DNA of 64,000 nt from Sphingomonas sp. OK281 (GTDB lineage Bacteria > Pseudomonadota > Alphaproteobacteria > Sphingomonadales > Sphingomonadaceae). The notes beneath the pieces were generated by a model, which saw only the letters and a program-made list of their open reading frames with translations, had not been told where the DNA came from and did no database searches. A program made the position numbers and the translations under genes. Location of the stretch: the NCBI RefSeq assembly GCF_900115295.1, contig NZ_FOVZ01000001.1, positions 930,001 through 994,000 of the forward strand, given 5' to 3'. Below are positions 24,979 through 34,338 of the stretch, piece by piece (the first letter of the stretch is position 1; every line of letters begins with the position of its first letter).

Positions 24979-27318
24979 ATGATCGACCCACGCACCCAGC
25001 GACGCCGTGTCGCGCTGTTCGCCGGCACCGCACTCGCAGCGCTCGCCACGCCGGCTGTTGCGCAGGATACGCCTGCGACGACACCGGCAACGGTGCCGAC
25101 CACTACGCCCGCCCCGGCTGCGCAGAGCGACGAGGTGATCGTCACCGCGCGCTATCGCAACGAGACGCTCCAGTCGGTACCGATCGCGATCACCGCGGTC
25201 AGCGGCCAGTCGCTTGCCGAGCGCCAGTTGAACACGGTCGAGAATATCGCCGCGACGATCCCGTCGGTCGGCTTCCGCAGCGGCGCGTCGAACAAGGACC
25301 GCACGATCTTCATCCGCGGCGTCGGTACGATCACGACCTCGCCGGGCGTCGAGCCATCGGTGTCGACCGTGCTCGACGGCGTCGTCCTCACTCGTCCCGG
25401 CCAGTCGACGCTCGATCTCGGCGAAGTCGAGCGGATCGAGGTGTTGCGCGGGCCGCAGGGCACGTTGTTCGGCAAGAACGCCTCGGCCGGCGTCGTCAAC
25501 ATCGTCACGCGGAGCCCGACCGACGAGTTCCGCGCGTTCGGCGAGGCGGGCATCACCTCGGACGAGGAATACCGGATCAAGGCCGGCATCTCGGGTGCGC
25601 TCGTCCCCGGCAAGGTGCAGGCGCTGATCGGCGGGCTGTACGACGACTATAAGGGCAACGTCCGCAACGTCGCGCAGGGGAAGGACGTCAACGGGTACCG
25701 CCGCTATGGCGCGCGCGGCAAGCTGGTCGTCACGCCCTCCGACGACCTGAAGTTCACAATCATCGGCGACTATCTCAACTCGCACGATACGACGCCGACC
25801 AGCGTCTATGCCGCCACCAGCCGCACCGCCTATCCGACCGGTGTCGTCACCAATTCGACGACCCTCGCCGCAGCGCTTGGGGCGAGCGGGATTACCGCAG
25901 GTCCAAGCAATCGCCAGACCAACAACAATTCGATCACCGACGTGAAGGACGAGAATTACGGCGGGTCGTTCACCGGCGAACTCGCGCTCGGCGACTATCA
26001 CGTCACCTCGATCACCGGCTGGCGGCAGTGGCTGAACAACCAGCGCCAGGATTACGACAGCGTCGCCGCGCTCTCGACCGCCTTCCCGTCGGGGCAGGAT
26101 GCCGGCAGCGTCAACACCAAGCAATTCTCCGAGGAGCTGCGCCTCACCTCGCCCAAGGGTGGCCTGATCGACTATGTCGTCGGCGCCTATTACCTGCACG
26201 CGACGACCGACGAGCAGTATCGGCGCACGCTGACCTCGCTCGCGGCGAGCGGCGCGCAGACCACGACCACGGGCGTCGCGAACTACGGCATCACCAACGA
26301 CAATTACGCGGTGTTCGGCGAGGCGAACGTCAATTTCACCAAGCGTTTCCGCGGTATCGCCGGCTATCGCTCGACGTGGGACAGCCTGGATTACTATCAC
26401 GTCCGCACCTCGACCGCGGACCCGCTCAACACCGGATCGTCCGCGCTCGACGCCGCCGGTATCCGGGCATATCACAACACCAGCGGCGGAACGGACAAGC
26501 GCGGCGACAGCTATCGCCTCGGGCTCCAGTACGACCTGGGCGACCATGCGCAGACCTATTTCACCTATTCGCATGGCTATAAGGGCCCGGCGTACAACGT
26601 GTATTTCAACATGCGCTCGCTGAACGCGACGACGCCGCTAGACGAAGTGCCGCTGAGCCCGGAGACGTCCAACTCCTACGAGATCGGGCTGAAGGGCAGC
26701 ACCGCGAACCGTGCGCTGAGCTATAGCCTGGCCGCGTTCACGACCAATTTCGACGGGTATCAGGCAAGCTTCAACGACGTCGTCGCCGGCGCGCAGGTCA
26801 GCCGGCTGATCAACGCCGGATCGGTCCGCTCGCGCGGCGTCGAGGCGGACGTGACGCTGCGCCCGACCAAGGGCCTGACGCTCGACATCTCCGCTGCCTA
26901 TACCGATGCGACGGTGCGCAACTTCCTGTGCCCGACCGGCGCGCCGACGAGCTGCAACATCAACGGCCAGCCGCTCCCCTACGCGCCGAAGATCAAGCTG
27001 TACGAGAATGCGGCGTACAAGTTCGGCATCACCGACACGCTCGCGCTCGAGCTCCAGACCGACGTGACGTTCAGCAGCAAGGTGCAATATGCGCTGTCCG
27101 AAACGCCGAGCACGGTGCAGCCGTCCTACGCGATCTGGAACGCGAGCGTCGCGGTGCTGAGCGATACGTCCGGCTGGCAATTGCGCGCGTACGTCAAGAA
27201 TCTTACGAACACGTCCTATTCGTCGTTCCTGACCGCGGGCACGTTCGCGGGCACCGTCCGGTTCGTGCCGCGCGACGACAAGCGCTATGCCGGGCTGCTG
27301 CTGCGTAAGGACTTCTGA
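24979..27318 (+). CDS. TonB-dependent outer-membrane receptor
   Basis: A 779-aa receptor with a signal peptide (about 1-30, ending PAVAQ), a TonB box DEVIVTARYRNETLQ near residues 50-65, a plug (VFIRGVG-type segment, VEVLRGPQGTLFGKNASAGVVN) and a 22-strand barrel ending in Phe (LLLRKDF). The plug motif GPQGTLFGKNASAG is common in sphingomonad carbohydrate/aromatic receptors. AGGGGAGGGAACCC precedes the ATG. It may import the substrate of the smoBC-like genes upstream, but it could also belong with the LacI gene 71 bp downstream. Confidence 0.92.
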   Translation: MIDPRTQRRRVALFAGTALAALATPAVAQDTPATTPATVPTTTPAPAAQSDEVIVTARYRNETLQSVPIAITAVSGQSLAERQLNTVENIAATIPSVGFRSGASNKDRTIFIRGVGTITTSPGVEPSVSTVLDGVVLTRPGQSTLDLGEVERIEVLRGPQGTLFGKNASAGVVNIVTRSPTDEFRAFGEAGITSDEEYRIKAGISGALVPGKVQALIGGLYDDYKGNVRNVAQGKDVNGYRRYGARGKLVVTPSDDLKFTIIGDYLNSHDTTPTSVYAATSRTAYPTGVVTNSTTLAAALGASGITAGPSNRQTNNNSITDVKDENYGGSFTGELALGDYHVTSITGWRQWLNNQRQDYDSVAALSTAFPSGQDAGSVNTKQFSEELRLTSPKGGLIDYVVGAYYLHATTDEQYRRTLTSLAASGAQTTTTGVANYGITNDNYAVFGEANVNFTKRFRGIAGYRSTWDSLDYYHVRTSTADPLNTGSSALDAAGIRAYHNTSGGTDKRGDSYRLGLQYDLGDHAQTYFTYSHGYKGPAYNVYFNMRSLNATTPLDEVPLSPETSNSYEIGLKGSTANRALSYSLAAFTTNFDGYQASFNDVVAGAQVSRLINAGSVRSRGVEADVTLRPTKGLTLDISAAYTDATVRNFLCPTGAPTSCNINGQPLPYAPKIKLYENAAYKFGITDTLALELQTDVTFSSKVQYALSETPSTVQPSYAIWNASVAVLSDTSGWQLRAYVKNLTNTSYSSFLTAGTFAGTVRFVPRDDKRYAGLLLRKDF

Positions 27319-27389
27319 CGCATCATTGCGGCGGGCGATCGGCGATAGTAATGGAAGCATCGGTTCGGCGACGACGAGGATGATGTGCC

Positions 27390-28373
27390 ATGAAACTCGC
27401 CGATCTGGCCGTACTCGCCGGGGTTTCGACCGCGACCGTTTCGCGCGCGCTGGCGGGCCATAGTTCGGTCAATGCGCAGACACAGGCGCGGATCCGGGCC
27501 TTGGCGCGCGAGCACGACGTGAGGCCCAACCAGCTCGCGCGTAACCTGCGGATGAAGAGTACGGGCGCGATCGGCCTCGTGCTGCCATTGGGGCACGCGA
27601 AGACGCAGCATCTGACCGATCCGTTCTTCCTGTCGCTGCTCGGATTCCTCGCCGACCTGCTGGTCGAGCGCGGCTATGATATCCTGCTGTCGCGGGTCAT
27701 TCCGGATGCCGACGACTGGCTCGAACGGCTGGTCGACAGCGGCCGCATCGATGGCTTGTTGCTGGTCGGCCAGTCGGATCAGTTCGCGGCGATCGAGCGG
27801 GTTTCACAGCGCTATCGCCCGCTGATCGTGTGGGGCGCGAACCGTTCCGGCCAGCATCACCTGACGATCGGTTCGGACAATGTTGCGGGCGGTCGGCTCG
27901 CAGCGGAGCATCTGATCGCGCAAGGGCGTCAGCGACTGCTGTTCGTTGGCGACCCGGCCCCGCCGGAGTTTGCGGACCGGCTTGCCGGGTTCGCCGCGGC
28001 GGCCGACGAGGCCGGTGTGACGCACACGGTACTGGCAACGCCGATGAGTCCCGAGGCGGTTCATGCCGCGGTGGCCGAGCAACTCGCAGGCGGCACCGTT
28101 CCCGACGCGATCTTCGCTGCATCGGACGTCGCGGCGATGAGCGTGTTGCGCGCGCTGGCCGAGGCGGGGATCGACGTTCCCACCACGACCGCGGTGATCG
28201 GATATGACGACGTCTCGTTGGCGGCACACACGTCACCGCCGTTGACGACGATCCGGCAAGATCTTGCGATCGGGGCGGAACTGATGGTCGATCGCCTGCT
28301 GAAGCGTGTCGCCGGCGAGCCCGCCGAGTCTGCGATCGTTACCCCTGTGCTGATTAGGAGACAGTCCGCCTGA
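27390..28373 (+). CDS. suxR: LacI family repressor (SuxR-like)
   Basis: A 327-aa LacI/GalR regulator. The N-terminal helix-turn-helix LADLAVLAGVSTATVSRAL (3-21) and hinge helix NQLARNLRMKST precede a periplasmic-binding-protein-like effector domain. It sits directly before a TonB receptor, amylosucrase and sugar permease, the set controlled by SuxR in Xanthomonas campestris. Two LacI-type palindromes lie just after its stop codon, in front of that receptor. Sucrose or a derivative is the likely inducer, by analogy. Confidence 0.88.
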   Translation: MKLADLAVLAGVSTATVSRALAGHSSVNAQTQARIRALAREHDVRPNQLARNLRMKSTGAIGLVLPLGHAKTQHLTDPFFLSLLGFLADLLVERGYDILLSRVIPDADDWLERLVDSGRIDGLLLVGQSDQFAAIERVSQRYRPLIVWGANRSGQHHLTIGSDNVAGGRLAAEHLIAQGRQRLLFVGDPAPPEFADRLAGFAAAADEAGVTHTVLATPMSPEAVHAAVAEQLAGGTVPDAIFAASDVAAMSVLRALAEAGIDVPTTTAVIGYDDVSLAAHTSPPLTTIRQDLAIGAELMVDRLLKRVAGEPAESAIVTPVLIRRQSA

Positions 28374-28378
28374 TTTCT

Positions 28379-28415
28379 GCAATCGATTGCGAAAATCTGT
28401 TGCAATCGATTGCAA
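28379..28415 (+). promoter_or_regulatory. Two LacI-type operators before the sucrose TonB receptor
   Basis: GCAATCGATTGC (28379-28390) and TTGCAATCGATTGCAA (28400-28415) are perfect palindromes sharing the same 12-bp core, with centres 23 bp apart (about two helical turns). They lie 57-93 bp upstream of the receptor ATG. A CG-centred palindrome of this form is characteristic of LacI-family sites, and the LacI gene ends 5 bp upstream. Confidence 0.85.
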
Positions 28416-28471
28416 GCGCGATAGTAGGCGGCCTTGGGCTTCTCAGAAAGCCGTCGCGCAGGGAGAGTCGC

Positions 28472-30982
28472 ATGAAAGTACGTCACGCATTGCTGGCTGG
28501 CATCGCCGCCGCATCGTTCGCTACCGCAGGGGCCGCACAGACCGCTCCGCAGGCCGATCCGGCAGCGACGCCTGCCGATACCGCCGCTGCACCCGTTGCC
28601 GACGCCCCGCAGGACGACATCGTCGTGACCGCCGTCGCGCGCGGCACGAACCGCCTCAATACCTCGATCACGACCAGCTCGATCAACTCGGACGCGCTGG
28701 TCCAGCTTGCGCCGCGCACCTCGGGCGAACTGCTCCGCAACCTCCCCGGCATTCGCGTCGAGGCCTCGGGCGGCGACGGCAATGCGAACATCTCGGTCCG
28801 CGGCCTGCCGGTCGCGTCGGGCGGCTCGAAGTTCCTCCAGTTGCAGGAAGACGGCCTGCCGATCCTCGAATTCGGCGACATCACGTTCGGCAACGCCGAC
28901 AATTTCCTGCGCGCCGACTTCAACGTGCGGACGATCGAGTCGGTCCGCGGCGGCTCCGCCTCGACCTTCGCATCGAACTCGCCCGGCGGCGTCATCAACT
29001 TCATCTCGAAGACCGGCGAGCAGGAAGGCGGCGCGTTCCAGCTGACCAGCGGGCTCGACTATCGCGAGTTCCGCGTCGATTTCGACCAGGGCGGCAAGCT
29101 GTCCGACACGCTGACCTATCATTTCGGCGGCTTCTACCGGATCGGGGATGGCCAGCGGCAGGTCGGCTATGACGGCGTCAAGGGCGGCCAGTTCAAGGCG
29201 AACATCACCAAGTCGTTCGGCAATGGCGGCTATGTCCGCCTGTACGGCAAGTATCTCGACGACCGCGCGATCGGCTATCTGCCGAACCCGGTGCAGGTGA
29301 CCGGCACGAACAGCGATCCGACCTACAGCAACATCACCAACTTCTCGATCAACAACGGCACGCTGCACAGCGGTAATATCCGCACCGTGCAGACGCTCGA
29401 CGGCAACAACCAACTCGTTACGCGCTCGATCGCCGATGGCCAGCATCCGGTCGTCTATTCGGCCGGGCTCGAGACGCAGATCCCGGTCGCGGACGGCTGG
29501 AACGTGGTCGAGCGGTTCCGCTATTCGGACATCTCGGGCGGCTTCACCTCGCCCTTCCCGTCCGCCGTCGGCTCGGCGCAGACGATCGCCGACAGCATCG
29601 GCGGCGCAGGATCGCAGCTGTTCTATGCCAGCGGCGCACAGGCCGGCCAGCGAATCACCAACCCGGCGTCGCTCAACGGCAACGGCCTGCTCGCCAACGT
29701 CGTGCTGTTCGACGTCGACCTGAAGAGCCTGAACAACATCACCAACGACATCCGCCTCAACGGGTCGGTGCCCTTGGGTTCGGGGACGCTGGCGATCACC
29801 GGCGGCTTCTACGCCTCGCGCCAGGACATCAAGAGCGACTGGCTATGGAACTCGTTCGTCCAGACCGTCGCCGATGACGGCCGCTCGGTACTGGTCGACG
29901 TCCGCACCGCGGCAGGCGTTCCGGTCACGCAGAACGGCACGCCGGGCTATTCGGCATACGGCTTCGGCAATTGCTGCCGCCGGTCGTACGATCTCGACTA
30001 CACGACCTACGCACCTTTCGCACAGCTCGGGTTGGAGATCGGTCGCTTCAACATCGACGGCTCGCTGCGCTACGACTTCGGCCGGGCCCGCGGCAGCGTC
30101 GCCGGCGCCGATCTGGGGGCGGGCTTCGGCAGCGGCATCACGACGGTCGACATCAACGGCGACGGCGTGATCTCGGCCGCCGAGCGGCAGGTTGCGGTGA
30201 TCCCGAACGTCCGGTCGCCGCTCAACTACAACTATGACTATCTGTCCTACTCGGGCGGCGCGAACTATCGCCTGACCGACAGCACGGCGGTGTTCGCCCG
30301 CTACAGCCGCGGCGGCCGCGCCAATGCCGATCGCCTGTTGTTCGGCCCGTCGATCAATACGACTACGGGTGGCCTGACCGACGAGAGCGCCGCAGTCGAT
30401 TTCGTCCGTCAGCTCGAAGGCGGGTTCAAGTTCCGCCAGAACGGCCTCTCGCTTTACGCCACCGGCTTCTGGGCGCGCACCGAGGAGCAGAATTTCGAGG
30501 CCACGACGCAGCGCTTCTTCAATCGCCAATATGAAGCGAAGGGCGTCGAGCTCGAAGGGCGGATCGCACGCGGACCGTTCTCACTGTCGGCGGGCGGCAC
30601 CTATACCGATGCGGAGATCACCAAGGACGTGCTTAACCCCGCGGTCGAGGGCAATCGCCCGCGTCGCCAGGCCAAGTTCATCTTCCAGGCGACCCCGCAG
30701 GTCGATGTCGGCCGGCTGACCGTCGGCGCGAACGTGATCGGCACCACCGACAGCTTCACGCAGGACAACAACGTGCTCAAGATGCCCGGCTATACGCAGG
30801 TCAACGCGTTCGTGTCGGTGCATCCGGCGGAGAACGTCACGCTGTCAGTCAACGGCAACAATCTGTTCGACGTGAAGGGCATCACCGAAGCCGAGGAGGG
30901 CGCGATCCCGACCAACGGCATCGTCCGCGCACGATCGATCACCGGCCGGACGATCTCCGCCGCGGTCCGCTTCGGCTTCTGA
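28472..30982 (+). CDS. suxA: TonB-dependent receptor for sucrose (SuxA-like)
   Basis: An 836-aa receptor with a signal peptide (MKVRHALLAG... cut after GAAQ), TonB box DDIVVTAVARG (about 49-59), plug (ISVRGLPV; GGSASTFASNSPGGVINFI) and a barrel ending AAVRFGF. The ATG at 28472 has CAGGGAGAG upstream; the longer frame from 28400 would read through the operator. It is followed after 8 bp by amylosucrase. Gene order matches the Xanthomonas sux locus, where SuxA imports sucrose with high affinity. Confidence 0.88.
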   Translation: MKVRHALLAGIAAASFATAGAAQTAPQADPAATPADTAAAPVADAPQDDIVVTAVARGTNRLNTSITTSSINSDALVQLAPRTSGELLRNLPGIRVEASGGDGNANISVRGLPVASGGSKFLQLQEDGLPILEFGDITFGNADNFLRADFNVRTIESVRGGSASTFASNSPGGVINFISKTGEQEGGAFQLTSGLDYREFRVDFDQGGKLSDTLTYHFGGFYRIGDGQRQVGYDGVKGGQFKANITKSFGNGGYVRLYGKYLDDRAIGYLPNPVQVTGTNSDPTYSNITNFSINNGTLHSGNIRTVQTLDGNNQLVTRSIADGQHPVVYSAGLETQIPVADGWNVVERFRYSDISGGFTSPFPSAVGSAQTIADSIGGAGSQLFYASGAQAGQRITNPASLNGNGLLANVVLFDVDLKSLNNITNDIRLNGSVPLGSGTLAITGGFYASRQDIKSDWLWNSFVQTVADDGRSVLVDVRTAAGVPVTQNGTPGYSAYGFGNCCRRSYDLDYTTYAPFAQLGLEIGRFNIDGSLRYDFGRARGSVAGADLGAGFGSGITTVDINGDGVISAAERQVAVIPNVRSPLNYNYDYLSYSGGANYRLTDSTAVFARYSRGGRANADRLLFGPSINTTTGGLTDESAAVDFVRQLEGGFKFRQNGLSLYATGFWARTEEQNFEATTQRFFNRQYEAKGVELEGRIARGPFSLSAGGTYTDAEITKDVLNPAVEGNRPRRQAKFIFQATPQVDVGRLTVGANVIGTTDSFTQDNNVLKMPGYTQVNAFVSVHPAENVTLSVNGNNLFDVKGITEAEEGAIPTNGIVRARSITGRTISAAVRFGF

Positions 30983-30990
30983 TCGGGCGG

Positions 30991-32799
30991 GTGAGCGTGA
31001 CTTTGTCCTCTACCGAGCGGCGCCTCGACGCGCTCGCCCCCCGGCTCGAACGCCAGCTCGAACGGTTATATGGTACGGAGCGGCTGGCGTCGCTCTGGCC
31101 GCGGATGGAGACGATCCTCCGCGACCGGGCGAGCGAACGGCCAGCGGCGATGGTCGCGCTCGACGACGCGCGGCTGGCCGATCCGGACTGGTTCGTCGCG
31201 CCCGACATGCTGGGCTATTCGACCTATGTCGACCGGTTCGCAGGAACGGTCGAAGGATTGATCGGCAAGGTCGACCATCTCGAGTCGCTCGGGGTTCGGT
31301 ATCTGCACCTGCTCGCGTTGCTCAAGGCACGCGAGGGCGATAGCGACGGTGGCTTCGCGGTGGCGGACTATCTCGCGATCGAACCGCGGTTGGGGACGAT
31401 GGACGAGGTCGAGCGGCTTGCCGCCCGGCTGCGCGAGGGGCGGATCAGCCTGTGCGTCGATCTCGCGCTCAATCACACCGCGGACGATCATGCCTGGGCG
31501 AAGGCGGCGCTGGCGGGCGATCCGCGCTATCGCGCCTTCTATCATGTTCTGAGCGAGGGCGAGGCTCGGGCATACGAGGCAAACCTCCCGCAGGTGTTCC
31601 CGACCACCGCGCCGGGCAACTTCACCGAAGTGCCGGCGATGGGCGGGCAGGTCTGGACGACCTTCTATCCGTTCCAGTGGGACCTCAACTGGTCCAATCC
31701 CGAAGTCATGCTCGCGATCGTCGATACGATGCTGCGGCTGGCGAACCACGGTTTCGAGGCGTTCCGGCTCGACTCGATCGCGTTCCTCTGGAAGCAGATC
31801 GGCACCGATTGCCGCAATCGTCCCGAAGCGCATTTCATCGTTCGGGCGTTGCGCGCCGCGCTCGACATCGTGGCACCCGCGACGTTGCTGAAGGCGGAGG
31901 CGATCGTCCCGACCGCGCTCGTGCCACCGTATTTCGGTGCCGACGAAGGCGCGGACTGGGATGGCGGGTTCGAGCCCGAATGCCATCTGGTCTACAACAA
32001 CTCGCTGATGGTCGCTGGCTGGGTCGCGCTGGCCGAACAGTCCGCCACCCTGCCGCATGCGATCGTCGAGGCGAGCGGTGGCCTGCCCCGCGGCGCCAAC
32101 TGGCTTAGCTATGCGCGCTGCCACGACGATATCGGCTGGGGCGCGGTGATCGGCGACCTCGCCGGGATCGATCCCGATCCTGTCGCCCGGTTGAAGGTCG
32201 CGGCGCGGTTCCTCGAAGGCGGCGATGGCAGCTGGGCACGTGGCGCGCCGTTCCAGTCGGACGGCTCGGTGCTGCACGGCTCGAACGGGACGATGGCGTC
32301 GTTGGCGGGGCTCGAAGCGGCGGACGACGAGGCAGCGCGCGAAATGGCGTTCCGGCGGATCGCGCTGCTCAACGCGCTGTCGATCGCGAGCGGCGGCCTG
32401 GCGACGACGTACATGGGCGACGAAGCGGGATTGCTCAACGACACCGGCTATCTGGACGATCCCGAACGCGCGCATGAAGGTCGTTGGCTGCACCGGCCGG
32501 ACATGGACTGGGCGGCGCTCGATGGTCCCACCGCGCGGCGGATCAGCGGCGATCTGGAAGCGCTGCGGGCGGCACGTATTGCCAGCGGCGGCGCCGGTTC
32601 GCCGGTAGCGATTACGACGGGCTCCCCTGCCCTGCTCGGGATCGGCTGCGGTAGTGACCGGGTGTTCCTGAATTTTTCCGACGCTGCGATGCAGGTTGAT
32701 GGCTTGGCGGGCTGGCAGGATCGGTTGTCCGAACAGCCTTGTGATGCCTCCCTCGCTGTCGAACCTTGGGGCGTCATCTGGGCAGGTCCGGCGACGTGA
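30991..32799 (+). CDS. suxB: Amylosucrase / sucrose hydrolase (GH13 subfamily 4)
   Basis: A 602-aa GH13 enzyme without a signal peptide. The N-terminal helical domain (about 1-75) is typical of amylosucrases. Catalytic residues read as Asp261 (FRLDSIAFLW), Glu303 (LKAEAIV) and the transition-state Asp379 (CHDDIGWG). It starts with GTG 8 bp after the receptor. It either polymerises the glucose of sucrose to alpha-glucan or hydrolyses sucrose, as the Xanthomonas SuxB-type enzymes do; the sequence alone does not decide. Confidence 0.93.
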   Translation: MSVTLSSTERRLDALAPRLERQLERLYGTERLASLWPRMETILRDRASERPAAMVALDDARLADPDWFVAPDMLGYSTYVDRFAGTVEGLIGKVDHLESLGVRYLHLLALLKAREGDSDGGFAVADYLAIEPRLGTMDEVERLAARLREGRISLCVDLALNHTADDHAWAKAALAGDPRYRAFYHVLSEGEARAYEANLPQVFPTTAPGNFTEVPAMGGQVWTTFYPFQWDLNWSNPEVMLAIVDTMLRLANHGFEAFRLDSIAFLWKQIGTDCRNRPEAHFIVRALRAALDIVAPATLLKAEAIVPTALVPPYFGADEGADWDGGFEPECHLVYNNSLMVAGWVALAEQSATLPHAIVEASGGLPRGANWLSYARCHDDIGWGAVIGDLAGIDPDPVARLKVAARFLEGGDGSWARGAPFQSDGSVLHGSNGTMASLAGLEAADDEAAREMAFRRIALLNALSIASGGLATTYMGDEAGLLNDTGYLDDPERAHEGRWLHRPDMDWAALDGPTARRISGDLEALRAARIASGGAGSPVAITTGSPALLGIGCGSDRVFLNFSDAAMQVDGLAGWQDRLSEQPCDASLAVEPWGVIWAGPAT

Positions 32800-32816
32800 T
32801 CGTGCACTTTCGCAAT

Positions 32817-32936
32817 CCTCCCCCGCAAGGACGAGGTGGCAGGCATAGCCTGACGGAGGGGGAGGTAAAGACGAACCGCTGTTTCGTGTCTTCCCCCTTC
32901 ATCGCCTTCGGCGTCACCTCCCCCTGGCGGGGGAGG
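32817..32936. repeat. Composite CCTCCCCC/GGGGGAGG repeat before the sucrose permease
   Basis: CCTCCCCC (32817-32824) pairs with GGGGGAGG (32858-32865), and a second 8-bp stem (32917-32924 with 32929-32936, loop TGGC) follows. The second stem has the same core as the hairpin at 4-35. The element fills most of the 175 bp between amylosucrase and the permease, where it could act as an attenuator or RNA-processing site. Confidence 0.7.
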
Positions 32937-32974
32937 ATCGATCGGTCCACGCCTCGCGGGATCGTACAAAAGGC

Positions 32975-34300
32975 ATGACGATGATGAACTTCGGCCTTTC
33001 GACCAAACCCCGCCTGTCGCTCATGCGGCTGATCGAGATGAACCTCGGCTTCCTCGGGCTGCAATTCTCGTTCGGTCTGCAACAGGCCAACATGGCGCCG
33101 ATCTACGGCTATCTCGGTGCCGACGAAGCGAGCCTGCCGCTGCTGTGGCTCGCCGGACCGATGACCGGGCTGCTGATCCAGCCATTGATCGGCGCGATGA
33201 GCGACCGGACCTCGACCCGGATCGGCCGTCGCACGCCATATTTCCTGATCGGCGCGGTGCTGTGCAGCCTGTGCCTGCTGGCGATGCCGTACAGCCCGAC
33301 CTTGTGGGTGGCGGCCAGCCTGTTGTGGGTGCTCGACGCAGCCAACAACGTGACGATGGAGCCGTACCGCGCCTATGTCGGCGATCGCCTGCCCGACGAC
33401 CAGCGTGCTGCGGGCTTCCTGACGCAGTCGGCGTTCACCGGGCTTGCGCAGACGCTGTCCTATCTGGCGCCATCGCTGCTGGTGTGGATCGGCTTCAACA
33501 AGGATGCGATCGACGGCAACGGCATCCCCGACATCACGCGGATCGCGTTCCTGATCGGCGCGGTGCTGTCGCTGGCGACGATCGTCTGGTCGGTTGTCCG
33601 CGTCCCCGAACTGCCGCTGCCGGCCGAGGAGAAGGTGCGGCTGGCGAAGGAGCCGCTGACGCTCGGCGGCACGCTCCGCGACCTCAATACCGCGCTGGTC
33701 GAGATGCCGCGGCCGATGCGGCAACTAGCGCTGGCGATGCTGTGCCAATGGTACGCGATGTTCGCGTACTGGCAGTTCATCACCTTCGCGGTCGCGCGGT
33801 CGCTGCACGGGACGTCGGATGCCAAGAGCGCGGCGTTCCGCGATACGGTGCTGACCGTCGGCCAGCTCGGCGCGTTCTACAACGCGGTGGCGTTCGTCGC
33901 GGCGATCGCGCTGGTGCCGTTTGCCCGCCGCTGGGGTGCGAAGAGCGCGCACGCCGCCTGCCTGCTCGCGTCGGGCGTGGCGATGCTGGCGATCCCCGGC
34001 CTGCGCACCGAGGCGGCGCTGTTCGTGGCGATGCTGGGCATCGGAATCGGCTGGGCGAGCATGATGGGCAATCCGTACATCATGCTGATCGACATGATCC
34101 CGCCCGAGCGCAACGGCGTCTACATGGGCATCTTCAACATGTTCATCGTCATCCCGATGATCATCGAGAGCCTGACCGTGCCGCTGTTCTACCACTCCGT
34201 CATGGGCGGCGAACCTCGCAACATCCTGTACCTCGGCGGCGCGCTGATGGTGCTGGGCGCCTTCGCAACGACGCGCGTGACGATGCCGCGCAAGCCGTAG
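32975..34300 (+). CDS. suxC: Sugar MFS/GPH permease (SuxC-like)
   Basis: A 441-aa 12-helix permease of the glycoside-pentoside-hexuronide/sucrose transporter type ([14 protein letters not shown] in helix 1; [22 protein letters not shown] between helices 2 and 3, matching the plant and Xanthomonas sucrose transporter signature). It would carry sucrose across the inner membrane for the cytoplasmic amylosucrase. It is last in the suxRABC order here, ending at a bidirectional terminator. Confidence 0.9.
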   Translation: MTMMNFGLSTKPRLSLMRLIEMNLGFLGLQFSFGLQQANMAPIYGYLGADEASLPLLWLAGPMTGLLIQPLIGAMSDRTSTRIGRRTPYFLIGAVLCSLCLLAMPYSPTLWVAASLLWVLDAANNVTMEPYRAYVGDRLPDDQRAAGFLTQSAFTGLAQTLSYLAPSLLVWIGFNKDAIDGNGIPDITRIAFLIGAVLSLATIVWSVVRVPELPLPAEEKVRLAKEPLTLGGTLRDLNTALVEMPRPMRQLALAMLCQWYAMFAYWQFITFAVARSLHGTSDAKSAAFRDTVLTVGQLGAFYNAVAFVAAIALVPFARRWGAKSAHAACLLASGVAMLAIPGLRTEAALFVAMLGIGIGWASMMGNPYIMLIDMIPPERNGVYMGIFNMFIVIPMIIESLTVPLFYHSVMGGEPRNILYLGGALMVLGAFATTRVTMPRKP

Positions 34301-34302
34301 CG

Positions 34303-34330
34303 CCTCTGGCCGGACGATCCCGGCCAGAGG
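34303..34330. terminator. Bidirectional terminator between suxC and the M2 peptidase
   Basis: CCTCTGGCCGG (34303-34313) pairs with CCGGCCAGAGG (34320-34330) over 11 bp around a 6-base loop, between the stops of two convergent genes. There is no long T-run. Confidence 0.75.
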
Positions 34331-34338
34331 TGGCTGCC

